9,191 bases of DNA. It comes from Candidatus Dadabacteria bacterium (GTDB lineage: Bacteria > Desulfobacterota_D > UBA1144 > Nemesobacterales > UBA2774). Each line of letters begins with the position of its first letter. The stretch's first letter is position 1. Location of the stretch: assembly GCA_004356555.1 (NCBI GenBank), contig SMWY01000099.1, positions 1 to 9,191 of the forward strand, in the 5' to 3' direction. Of the stretch, positions 1-6,765 are shown in pieces. Below the pieces are notes generated by a model, which worked only from the letters and a program-made list of their open reading frames with translations, searched no databases and had not been told where the DNA came from. The position numbers were made by a program, and so were the translations under genes.

Positions 1-10
1 AAGTAAGTAG

Positions 11-88
11 TGGCGGAGCCGACGAGATTTGAACTCGCGACCTCTGGCTTGACAGGCCAGCGTTCTAACCAGGCTGAACTACGGCTCC
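11..88 (-). tRNA. tRNA-Asp, anticodon GTC
   Basis: Read on the minus strand the segment folds as a complete cloverleaf. It has a 7-bp acceptor stem (GGAGCCG/CGGCTCC), a D-stem GTTC/GAAC, an anticodon stem CTGGC/GCCAG and a loop CTGTCAA that places GTC at the anticodon (plus positions 51-53). The T-arm has loop TTCAAAT. The discriminator base is G (position 14) and the terminal CCA is encoded at 11-13. It reads Asp codons GAC/GAU. It follows the Val tRNA by 17 nt on the same strand and is probably co-transcribed with it. No terminator is visible in the 10 bases left before the window edge. Confidence 0.97.
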
Positions 89-105
89 GAAATTAGTACT
101 TCAAA

Positions 106-182
106 TGGTGGGCGGTACAGGATTTGAACCTGTGACATCTTGCTTGTAAGGCAAGCGCTCTCCCGTGCTGAGCTAACCGCCC
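106..182 (-). tRNA. tRNA-Val, anticodon TAC
   Basis: The minus-strand fold is complete: acceptor stem GGGCGGT/ACCGCCC, D-stem GCTC/GAGC, anticodon stem CTTGC/GCAAG with loop CTTACAA (anticodon TAC at plus 146-148), and T-stem ACAGG/CCTGT. The discriminator is A (109) and CCA is encoded at 106-108. It decodes Val GUA and, with the usual U34 modification, other GUN codons. It is the first gene of a two-tRNA transcript; a promoter-like sequence lies about 20 nt upstream. Confidence 0.97.
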
Positions 183-202
183 TCGTGCTAATGAGGGGGT
201 AA

Positions 203-231
203 TATATAACTGAATTTACACCCATTGTCTA
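203..231 (-). promoter_or_regulatory. Candidate sigma-70 type promoter for the tRNA-Val/tRNA-Asp pair
   Basis: On the minus strand there is TAGACA (226-231), a 17-nt spacer, then TATATA (203-208). The -35 differs from TTGACA at one base and the -10 from TATAAT at two. Transcription would begin near 196, about 14 nt before the mature tRNA-Val 5' end, which suits a short RNase P leader. The assignment rests on consensus match and position only. Confidence 0.55.
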
Positions 232-288
232 TACATACTACGCGTGCTTTTTATAATTTAAATCAGGCAATATCTGGTTGCTTTTAGT

Positions 289-678
289 TTAATGAGCCTC
301 CGTTTGTTCCAGAGGTTCGAGTGCTCCAAAAGTATTGCCCTCCGTGTCCTCAAAATATGCGATCCATCCCACTCCGGGCACCGAGAACTTGGGGATCGAG
401 ACCGTCCCGCCGCTCTCTTCGACTTTAGATACCGTATCCTCAATAGATTCCACTTGAACGGTACATACAAACGCATTAACCTCATCACCGCTCAGCGGAC
501 CCTGTCTTCTCATAAGTCCCCCGTTTATACCCGGCTCATCCTGAGATCCCGTTTTGATAAGCCAATGCTCTCCTGGCCCATCCCATTTAGCAAACTCCCA
601 TCCCAGTGCTGATTCATAAAAATCAATCGCACGCTCAGGGTCATCGGCATGGATTTCAAAATGGACTACACGAGCCAT
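289..678 (-). CDS. VOC (glyoxalase/bleomycin-resistance fold) family protein
   Basis: This 129-residue protein is one small vicinal-oxygen-chelate domain, of the kind annotated as lactoylglutathione-lyase-related enzymes. It opens with the typical first strand and helix (VVHFEIHADD at 4-13, then FYESALGW at 20-27). It closes with the family's DTEGNTFGALEP segment (111-122). H6 and E121 sit where VOC enzymes place metal ligands, so a divalent metal site is plausible, but the substrate cannot be read from the sequence. Length is normal for a single-module subunit, which would dimerise to form the active site. ATG at 678 is preceded by AGGAG with a 6-nt spacer (685-689), which fixes the start. 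It lies downstream of the lon terminator, so it is probably transcribed separately. It is likely cytoplasmic, with no signal peptide. The family call is secure; a specific enzyme name is not supported. Confidence 0.88.
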   Translation of the reverse strand: MARVVHFEIHADDPERAIDFYESALGWEFAKWDGPGEHWLIKTGSQDEPGINGGLMRRQGPLSGDEVNAFVCTVQVESIEDTVSKVEESGGTVSIPKFSVPGVGWIAYFEDTEGNTFGALEPLEQTEAH

Positions 679-724
679 AACTATCTCCTAATCTTCAGTA
701 CAACTACCCGCACATACTACTTAA

Positions 725-730
725 ATTATA
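725..730 (-). promoter_or_regulatory. Candidate -10 box for the VOC gene
   Basis: A perfect TATAAT reads on the minus strand here, between the lon terminator and the VOC start codon, and would place transcription start near 718. No good -35 lies 16-18 nt upstream: that position falls in the terminator's T-tract. The call is therefore weak, but a separate promoter is expected because of the terminator. Confidence 0.35.
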
Positions 731-746
731 GGCTTTATAACGGATT

Positions 747-777
747 AAAAAGAGGGGCTGATTACTAACCAGCCCCT
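747..777 (-). terminator. Rho-independent terminator after lon
   Basis: On the minus strand AGGGGCTG (770-777) pairs with CAGCCCCT (753-760) around a 9-nt loop and is followed by CTTTTT (747-752). It begins 7 nt after the lon stop codon, so it closes the tig-clpP-clpX-lon operon. The plus strand also carries a T-rich run after the same stem, so the structure could work in both directions. Confidence 0.9.
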
Positions 778-784
778 TTGATTT

Positions 785-3214
785 TTAGTTTACGTTAGCT
801 CCAATCCCATCACCAATTGTCATGGTTGGAGGTGGAATAGTAATGTCTTGAAGTACTGGAACATCTGAAACAATTGCTGCTTCAAGTACTTCGTCCATAT
901 GTTCGACAATTTTAATCGTTATATCCTTAAGTATGCTTTCGCGTATCTCCTTAAGGTCTTTTTCATTATCCTGAGGGATAATTATAGTTTTCACTTTACC
1001 CCTGTGTGCTGCAAGTATCTTCTCCTTTAACCCGCCGATTGGAAGTACTCTTCCTCTGAGAGTGATTTCTCCAGTCATAGCAATATCATGTTTAACCGGC
1101 TTTCTTATAAGAGCTGAAACTATAGCCGTTGAAATTGCTATACCAGCTGAAGGTCCGTCCTTGGGTGTTGCCCCCTCCGGAACATGAATGTGTATATCCA
1201 CCTTCTGATGGAAACCACGCTCAAGGCCTAGTTTTTCGGCTCTTGATCTTACGTAACTCATAGCAGCCTGAGTGGATTCCTGCATTACCTCACCCAGCTT
1301 ACCAGTAACCGTGAAATTACCTTTGCCGGGTACGATTGAAACTTCTATAGTAAGCAGCTCTCCACCGACTTCAGTCCAGGCAAGTCCTGTGGACATTCCG
1401 ATATGGTCTTTTTCTTCTATCTCACCGTGCTTAAACCTAGGTATACCAAGATAGTTTTCTTTCTTGATCACTGCCGGAGTTAACTTAACAATGTGATCCG
1501 GCCCCTTTTTAACCACGTCCCTTGCGGCCTTTCTGCAAAGGTTCGCAATTTCACGCTCTAGTGTCCTCACTCCGGCTTCTCTAGTGTAATACCTGATCAC
1601 ATCAAGAATAGTGTTATCAGAAATCTTAAGGTTCTCTTCTTTAAGACCATGCGCCTCACGCTGTTTAGGAACAAGGAATTTCTTAGCTATCTCAAGCTTT
1701 TCATCTTCCGTGTAACCGGAAATCCTTATGATTTCCATCCTATCTTGAAGCGCCCACGGTATAGTGTGAAGTACGTTTGCCGTAGTTATGAACATCACAT
1801 TTGATAAATCGTAATCAACTTCAAGATAATGGTCGTTAAAAAATGCATTCTGCTCCGGATCAAGCGCTTCAAGAAGTGCTGATGCCGGATCACCTCTGAA
1901 ATCCATTCCAAGTTTATCAATTTCATCGAGCAGAAATACCGGATTGTTAGTCCCGGCTTTTTTTACTCCCTGAATTATCTTTCCAGGCAAAGCGCCAATA
2001 TAAGTCCGGCGGTGTCCCCTAATCTCCGCTTCATCTCTAACTCCACCTAAAGATACCCTAACGAATTTACGCCCCATTGAGCGGGCTATCGATTTGGCCA
2101 GTGAAGTTTTACCAACTCCAGGAGGTCCTACAAAACAAAGTATAGGACCTTTGATTTTTTTAGTAAGAGCCTGAACAGCAAGATACTCAAGGATCCTCTC
2201 TTTGGGTTTCTCAAGACCAAAGTGGTCTTCTTCAAGAATATTATGAGCTTTGTCGATGTCGATCCTGTCATCAGTTTTTTCATCTTTCCAAGGAATGGAC
2301 AAAAGCCAGTCTATGTAATTTCTTCCAACTGTGGCTTCAGCCGACATCGGAGACATCTGCTTTAGTTTTTTGATTTCTTTCTTTACTTTCTGCTCAGCCT
2401 CTTTAGACATCTTTTTCTTTTTGAGCTTATCTTCAAATTCCTGAATCTCAGACTTGAGATCATCTTTTTCGCCAAGCTCTTTTTGAATCGCTCTCATCTG
2501 CTCTGTCAGATAGTATTCTTTCTGAGCCTTTTCCATCTGTTTCTTGACTCGTCCCCTGATCTTCTTTTCAATCTGCATAATTTCAACTTCGGACTGAATC
2601 TTTTCATATAGTTTTTCAAGCCGTTTAGCGGGATTAATAGTCTCGAGTATCTCCTGCTTGTCTTCAAGCTTAAAGCTCAGATGAGAGGAGATTGTATCCG
2701 AAAGCCGTCCGGTATCTTCAATTGAAGATACCGTTACAAGCACTTCAGATGGAATTTTTTTATTAAACTTTACATAGTTTTCAAATGCTGTGACAAGAGT
2801 GCGAACAAGGGCCTCTGTTTCAACTCCAGTATCATCGCGCTCAGGAATCTTCTCCACTTCCACCATGATATAGTTCTTATTTGGCAGGTAATTCCTGACA
2901 CACGCCCTGCTCTTACCTTCCACAAGAACTTTTACAGTACCGTCCGGAAGCCTGAGCATTTGAACAATTGTTCCAATTGTCCCTATGTCATGTATATCTT
3001 TTTCAGTTGGATCATTCGTTTTAGCGTCTTTCTGAGCGACAAGGAATATCTCCTTGTTTTTCTTCATCGCCTCCTCTAGGGCGCGAATGGATTTTTCACG
3101 GCCTACAAAAAGCGGAGCAACCATATAGGGAAATATAACTACATCCCTTAACGGTAATAACGGTAGGGTCTCTACTTGTTCTTTTCCATCTCCATCGTTA
3201 AAGAACATTGGCAT
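785..3214 (-). CDS. lon: ATP-dependent protease Lon (endopeptidase La)
   Basis: Lon is a cytoplasmic AAA+ serine protease that unfolds and degrades misfolded and some regulatory proteins. This 809-residue copy has the full LonA plan. The N-terminal substrate-binding domain covers about 15-205, starting at LPLLPLRDVVIFPY. A lysine- and glutamate-rich coiled coil follows at about 205-290. The AAA+ module has Walker A GPPGVGKT (363-370), Walker B VFLLDEID (426-433) and a sensor-1 asparagine in FITTAN (475-480). The protease domain has catalytic S689 in KDGPSAG and K732 in GGLKEK. The 43-residue spacing of that dyad equals the S679/K722 spacing of E. coli Lon. It is slightly longer than E. coli Lon (784), partly through a proline-containing C-terminal tail after about 780. 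The ATG is chosen because AAGGAG lies 6 nt upstream (3221-3226). It is last in the operon, 46 nt after clpX, and is followed by a strong terminator. Confidence 0.98.
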   Translation of the reverse strand: MPMFFNDGDGKEQVETLPLLPLRDVVIFPYMVAPLFVGREKSIRALEEAMKKNKEIFLVAQKDAKTNDPTEKDIHDIGTIGTIVQMLRLPDGTVKVLVEGKSRACVRNYLPNKNYIMVEVEKIPERDDTGVETEALVRTLVTAFENYVKFNKKIPSEVLVTVSSIEDTGRLSDTISSHLSFKLEDKQEILETINPAKRLEKLYEKIQSEVEIMQIEKKIRGRVKKQMEKAQKEYYLTEQMRAIQKELGEKDDLKSEIQEFEDKLKKKKMSKEAEQKVKKEIKKLKQMSPMSAEATVGRNYIDWLLSIPWKDEKTDDRIDIDKAHNILEEDHFGLEKPKERILEYLAVQALTKKIKGPILCFVGPPGVGKTSLAKSIARSMGRKFVRVSLGGVRDEAEIRGHRRTYIGALPGKIIQGVKKAGTNNPVFLLDEIDKLGMDFRGDPASALLEALDPEQNAFFNDHYLEVDYDLSNVMFITTANVLHTIPWALQDRMEIIRISGYTEDEKLEIAKKFLVPKQREAHGLKEENLKISDNTILDVIRYYTREAGVRTLEREIANLCRKAARDVVKKGPDHIVKLTPAVIKKENYLGIPRFKHGEIEEKDHIGMSTGLAWTEVGGELLTIEVSIVPGKGNFTVTGKLGEVMQESTQAAMSYVRSRAEKLGLERGFHQKVDIHIHVPEGATPKDGPSAGIAISTAIVSALIRKPVKHDIAMTGEITLRGRVLPIGGLKEKILAAHRGKVKTIIIPQDNEKDLKEIRESILKDITIKIVEHMDEVLEAAIVSDVPVLQDITIPPPTMTIGDGIGANVN

Positions 3215-3260
3215 GTTATTCTCCTTGACTACTGGAATTACATCCTATGCACCTAAATAC

Positions 3261-4538
3261 TTATGTACCTAAGCGGGCTTCCTCTTCATAAATAAACAGG
3301 GGATCGCCCGTACCCTTTATCACCTCTTCAGATATAACACAACGTGTAAGTCCTTTTAATGAAGGAACTTCATAAGAAATATCGAGCATAACGTTTTCGA
3401 TTATGGCCCTTAGCCCCCTTGCTCCTGTTTTTTTCTTAATAGCTTCACGAGCAATTTCGGCAAGCGCATCATCCGTAACTTCAAGCTCGACACCTTCAAG
3501 CTCCATAAGTTTTTGGAACTGCTTAATAATCGCATTTTTTGGTTTTGTAAGAATCTCGATAAAAGAATCCTCACTCAGCTCTTCTAAAGTAGCCACAACA
3601 GGTATCCTGCCTACAAATTCAGGAATCAGTCCGAACTTTATCTGATCCTCCGGCTGAACCTCTTTTAGAACAGCACCAATATCTTTTTCATCAATATTTC
3701 CGAGAGTGGCTTCAAAACCAATTGATTTTTCGCCTATCCTCTCCTTGATTATATCTTCAAGCCCACAGAAAGCCCCACCGCAGATAAATAGGATGTTAGT
3801 TGTATCTATCTGTAGAAACTCCTGCTGAGGATGTTTTCTCCCGCCTTTGGGCGGTACATTTGCCTTTGTGCCTTCCATAATCTTGAGAAGGGCCTGTTGC
3901 ACACCTTCACCCGAAACATCCCTTGTAATTGATGGGCTGTCTCCGGTTTTACGTGCCAGCTTGTCAATCTCATCTATATATATAATACCTTTTGAAGCCC
4001 TTTCAAGGTCATAATCTGCAGCTTGTAATAGACTCACAATCATGTTTTCTACGTCTTCACCAACGTATCCGGCTTCAGTATAACAAGTGGCATCTACAAT
4101 CGTAAACGGCACGTCCAAGAGCCTTGCCAGAGTCTGTGCCAACAGGGTCTTACCGCTACCTGTAGGCCCCATCAAAAGGATATTACTCTTCTGCACCTCT
4201 ACGTCAACGTTTCTTTTTCCATTGGAATAGGCATTTAGCTCAACTCTTTTGTAGTGGTTATAAACAGCCACAGATAATATTTTCTTTGCTCTATCCTGTC
4301 CAATTACATATTCGTCCAGGAATTTTTTAGTTTGCGGTGGTGTCGGAAGGCTTGAATGGCGTTTTTTAAGTACCCCTTCTTTCGCATCTTCATCAGCTAT
4401 TATCTCATTACATAGCTCTATACATTCGTTACAAATGTATACAGTTGGCCCGGCAATAAGCTTCCGAACTTCTTTTTGGCTCTTTCCGCAAAAAGAGCAA
4501 TATAGCTTCCCCTCTTTTGCGTCCCTTTTCGAAGTCAC
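3261..4538 (-). CDS. clpX: ClpX, ATPase and specificity subunit of the ClpXP protease
   Basis: ClpX is a hexameric AAA+ unfoldase that recognises substrates and threads them into ClpP. The 425-residue product matches the usual length (E. coli 424). The N-terminal zinc-binding domain has C14, C17, C36 and C39. Walker A is GPTGSGKT (124-131), pore loop 1 carries YVG (158-160), Walker B is IIYIDEID (185-192), the RKH pore motif is at 234-236, and the sensor-2 region is GARGLR (372-377). The IGF loop that docks on ClpP is present (273-275), so it should pair with the adjacent clpP product. The start is GTG, not ATG. A strong AGGAGG (4546-4551) lies 7 nt upstream, inside the clpP 3' end. The GTG overlaps the clpP TGA stop as GTGA, which suggests translational coupling and balanced subunit synthesis. 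Confidence 0.98.
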   Translation of the reverse strand: MTSKRDAKEGKLYCSFCGKSQKEVRKLIAGPTVYICNECIELCNEIIADEDAKEGVLKKRHSSLPTPPQTKKFLDEYVIGQDRAKKILSVAVYNHYKRVELNAYSNGKRNVDVEVQKSNILLMGPTGSGKTLLAQTLARLLDVPFTIVDATCYTEAGYVGEDVENMIVSLLQAADYDLERASKGIIYIDEIDKLARKTGDSPSITRDVSGEGVQQALLKIMEGTKANVPPKGGRKHPQQEFLQIDTTNILFICGGAFCGLEDIIKERIGEKSIGFEATLGNIDEKDIGAVLKEVQPEDQIKFGLIPEFVGRIPVVATLEELSEDSFIEILTKPKNAIIKQFQKLMELEGVELEVTDDALAEIAREAIKKKTGARGLRAIIENVMLDISYEVPSLKGLTRCVISEEVIKGTGDPLFIYEEEARLGT

Positions 4539-5134
4539 TTGGTCGCCTCCTCTCTATGAGTAATTATAGCATCAATTAGTCCATATTCTAAGGCATCTTC
4601 GGGTTTAAGAAAAAAATCTCTTTCCGTATCCACTCGTATCTTATCAATTGACTGGTTTGTATGCTTTGCAAGTATTTTGTTAATATCCTCACGTATCCTG
4701 AGGATTTCTCTTGCGTGAATCTCGATGTCCGAAGCTTGTCCCTCAACTCCACCAAGCACCTGATGGATCATAACCCTGGAATTAGGCAGGCAGTATCTTT
4801 TACCCTTGGCACCAGCTGCCAGAAGCACTGCTCCCATACTCGCTGCCTGACCTATGCACATTGTCGCCACATCTGGCTTTACATACTGTATAGTGTCATA
4901 AATCGCGAGCCCAGATGTTACATTACCCCCAGGAGAATTGACATAGATATATATATCTTTTTCAGGGTTCTCTGACTCTAAAAATAGAAGCTGTGCTATT
5001 ACAGTATCAGCAACTGCGTCATTTATCATGGAGCCAACGAAAACTATCCTGTCTTTTAATAAACGGGAGAAAATATCATATGCCCTCTCGCCCCTGCTGG
5101 TCTGCTCAATTACGATCGGTACATAGCTGGACAT
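4535..5134 (-). CDS. clpP: ClpP, proteolytic subunit of the ClpXP protease
   Basis: ClpP is a serine peptidase that forms a 14-subunit barrel in the cytoplasm and degrades proteins fed by ClpX (or ClpA/ClpC where present). The 199-residue product has the complete catalytic triad: S99 in GQAASMGAV, H124 in VMIHQ, and D173 in ERDFF. The spacing is identical to S97/H122/D171 of mature E. coli ClpP. IEQTSRGER (9-17) matches the conserved mature N-terminus, so any propeptide is only a few residues, shorter than in E. coli. The gene starts 20 nt after tig and its stop overlaps the clpX start. No convincing Shine-Dalgarno sequence precedes the ATG at 5134; translation may depend on ribosomes finishing tig. 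The start is supported mainly by the N-terminal match to the family. Confidence 0.98.
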   Translation of the reverse strand: MSSYVPIVIEQTSRGERAYDIFSRLLKDRIVFVGSMINDAVADTVIAQLLFLESENPEKDIYIYVNSPGGNVTSGLAIYDTIQYVKPDVATMCIGQAASMGAVLLAAGAKGKRYCLPNSRVMIHQVLGGVEGQASDIEIHAREILRIREDINKILAKHTNQSIDKIRVDTERDFFLKPEDALEYGLIDAIITHREEATK

Positions 5135-5154
5135 TAGAGATCAGTATACAGATA

Positions 5155-6465
5155 CTACGGTTTATTGTCAACGTGATTATCCTCGACGGGAACCTCATCA
5201 ACATCAGCATTTTCTATAATAAAATCAATGACTTTCTGCTCCGCAAGGTTGCCCTCTAGCCCCTCAAGGAGATTATTCTTCTCATACAGATCATGGATCT
5301 GCTCGGTGTTCATATTATAGGACTGGGCAATGTTGGAAAGACTCTCCTTTATTTCCTCTTCAGAAACGCTGATTTCCTCTTTTCTTGAAATTTCTCCTAG
5401 CACCAATGATGCCTTGACGTTTCTGACGGCGTGATTACCAATTTCTTCTAAAGTCTTTTCGTCTAAGTCCATTTCGGGCACGCCGCGCTGCTGCATATTC
5501 TGCTTTACGCTTTGAACGAGTCTTTCGGCCTCTTGCTGCACCAGACTCCCCGGCGCCTCAAGGGAAGGGTTATTCTCAACCAGAATATCCATAAGCTCTT
5601 TTCTCAATTTTGTCTCAGCCTGCTGCTCAAGCTGACGGCCGAGGTCTTCCTTTATCTTGTTTTTAAGCTCATCAATGGATTCAAGCCCAATCCCCTTGGC
5701 CAGCTCATCATTAGCCTTGGGCATGGTTCTTTTTAGAACATCTTTTAGTTTAAGCACGTAATGAACGGCCTTTCCCCTTGCTTCTTCGACAGGAAAACTC
5801 TCGTCGTATGTAACATCAAACTCCTTTTCCTCTTCCTTTTTCATACCCATCACATTTTCTTCAAATTCGGGGATCATCTTCTTTTCGCCCACTATAAACT
5901 GGACATTCTCACGTTTAAGATCTTTTAGCGGCTCCCCGTCAAGAAATCCTTCAAAATCGACTATTACTACGTCGCCGTCCTTTACGGCCTTCTTTTTCTC
6001 ATATGGTTTTACTTCAGCCTTATGTTCGCGAAGGTGTAGGATGGCTTGATCCACGTCCTCGTCCTTCACAGCCTGCTTATCTTTTTTTAGCTTTAGCTCT
6101 TTGTACTGTCCGAGCTCAATTTCTGGAAGAACCTCAAATAAAACGGTGTACTCAAAATCTTTATCCTCTTCTATGGCATCAGGCGGGGTTATCTCTGGGC
6201 GGTTAATAGGGTTTACCTCAGCTTCTCTTAGAGCATCTTCAAGGGTGTTAGATAAGAGCTTCTGCATAGTTTCACTAAGAATTTCACTCTTATACATTGC
6301 TTCAACCACATTTACCGGCGCTTTTCCAGGACGAAAGCCTTTTACTTTGGCAACCTGATATATCTCTTTAAATACAGCGTTGCGCTCTTGTTTTACTACA
6401 TCAGCAGGAACTATCACCTGTAATTTTCTCTGAGTATCGCTCAGATTCTCCATATTGACTTTCAT
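5155..6465 (-). CDS. tig: Trigger factor, ribosome-associated chaperone and prolyl isomerase
   Basis: Trigger factor binds at the ribosome exit tunnel and shields nascent chains. The 436-residue product is of normal length (E. coli 432) with all three parts. The N-terminal ribosome-binding domain (about 1-115) has the docking signature GFRPGKAP at 43-50. An FKBP-type prolyl isomerase domain lies at about 155-245 (DGDVVIVDFEGFLDGEPL, 163-180). The helical C-terminal chaperone arms are at about 250-425. The tail after 420 is acidic. ATG at 6465 has AAGGGG about 9 nt upstream (6475-6480), and the N-terminus MKVNMENLSDTQRKL aligns with the family start, so the later Met5 is less likely. It is first in the tig-clpP-clpX-lon operon, linking co-translational folding with degradation. 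Confidence 0.97.
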   Translation of the reverse strand: MKVNMENLSDTQRKLQVIVPADVVKQERNAVFKEIYQVAKVKGFRPGKAPVNVVEAMYKSEILSETMQKLLSNTLEDALREAEVNPINRPEITPPDAIEEDKDFEYTVLFEVLPEIELGQYKELKLKKDKQAVKDEDVDQAILHLREHKAEVKPYEKKKAVKDGDVVIVDFEGFLDGEPLKDLKRENVQFIVGEKKMIPEFEENVMGMKKEEEKEFDVTYDESFPVEEARGKAVHYVLKLKDVLKRTMPKANDELAKGIGLESIDELKNKIKEDLGRQLEQQAETKLRKELMDILVENNPSLEAPGSLVQQEAERLVQSVKQNMQQRGVPEMDLDEKTLEEIGNHAVRNVKASLVLGEISRKEEISVSEEEIKESLSNIAQSYNMNTEQIHDLYEKNNLLEGLEGNLAEQKVIDFIIENADVDEVPVEDNHVDNKP

Positions 6466-6500
6466 ATGCCAAAACCCCTTAAGTTTGTTTATATTTTTAT

Positions 6501-6516
6501 AGTGTTTCTAAGCACT
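6501..6516. promoter_or_regulatory. 16-bp near-palindrome in the tig leader, possible operator
   Basis: AGTGTTTCTAAGCACT consists of 7-base arms AGTGTTT and AAGCACT around a CT centre, with one mismatched pair. It lies about 16-31 nt downstream of the predicted transcription start of the tig operon, a position where a bound repressor could block transcription. I do not recognise it as the site of a named regulator. It is too short and loop-poor to form a good RNA hairpin. Confidence 0.3.
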
Positions 6517-6538
6517 TATTCATCAAATCAAACGGAAA

Positions 6539-6547
6539 ATTATACCA
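6539..6547 (-). promoter_or_regulatory. Candidate extended -10 promoter of the tig-clpP-clpX-lon operon
   Basis: The minus strand reads TGGTATAAT: a perfect TATAAT (6539-6544) preceded by the TGn extension (6545-6547). The start would be near 6532, giving a leader of about 67 nt before the tig ATG. The hexamers 16-18 nt upstream do not resemble TTGACA, which is common for extended -10 promoters. No heat-shock sigma consensus was recognised. Confidence 0.55.
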
Positions 6548-6765
6548 GAAAATAAAAAAATGGATAGTTTTACAACATAGATATGCTTATGCAGAGTTAT
6601 AATACAAATTAAAGCGGTATTGGTATGTCACATGGCCAATTTTTATTGCCCAAATGTAGTGAGCTTATTCCCCGGAAGAAGCTCCAGTACCTGCATAAGA
6701 AATTCAAAATACACGCTATATCTTCTACGAATCCTTTTCTTAAGCTTAATATCTAATCCATTAAT

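Larger units (their letters stand above)
6466..6765. other. Divergent intergenic region between tig and the DUF3179 gene
   Basis: These 300 bases separate two divergently transcribed genes. The tig side holds an extended -10 promoter (6539-6547), a 16-bp near-palindrome (6501-6516) and the tig ribosome site (6475-6480). On the plus strand there is an isolated TATAAT (6598-6603) with no -35 at the proper distance, a small imperfect hairpin (GGCCAAT with ATTGCCC, about 6635-6651) and a 43-codon ORF of doubtful reality (6625-6756). No clear promoter or Shine-Dalgarno sequence was found for the DUF3179 gene. No RNA gene or CIRCE-type heat-shock operator was recognised. Confidence 0.6.

Noticed and set aside
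11..182. tRNA genes as the attachment site of the integrase at the right edge
   Set aside because: No repeated tRNA 3' segment is visible near the integrase or elsewhere, and conserved housekeeping genes fill the space between.
260..288. Terminator after the VOC gene
   Set aside because: Only a 4-bp GCAA/TTGC stem without a good T-tract on the minus strand; too weak to call.
258..612. Open frames on both strands over the VOC gene (258-488 minus, 292-612 plus)
   Set aside because: They overlap the well-supported VOC gene in other frames, have no family motifs and no ribosome site, and their composition is what antisense or shifted reading of a real gene gives.
4661..5259. Plus-strand open frames opposite clpP and tig (4661-4975, 4993-5259)
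   Set aside because: They are antisense to genes with complete catalytic and domain signatures and show no recognisable protein features.
6598..6603. TATAAT on the plus strand as the DUF3179 promoter
   Set aside because: The nearest -35-like hexamer (TTTACA, 6569-6574) is 23 nt away, too far, and the leader would be over 150 nt; chance in AT-rich DNA is as likely.
6466..6765. CIRCE or other named heat-shock operator, or a riboswitch, upstream of tig
   Set aside because: No TTAGCACTC/GAGTGCTAA pair and no recognisable riboswitch core; only the unrelated 16-bp near-palindrome is present.
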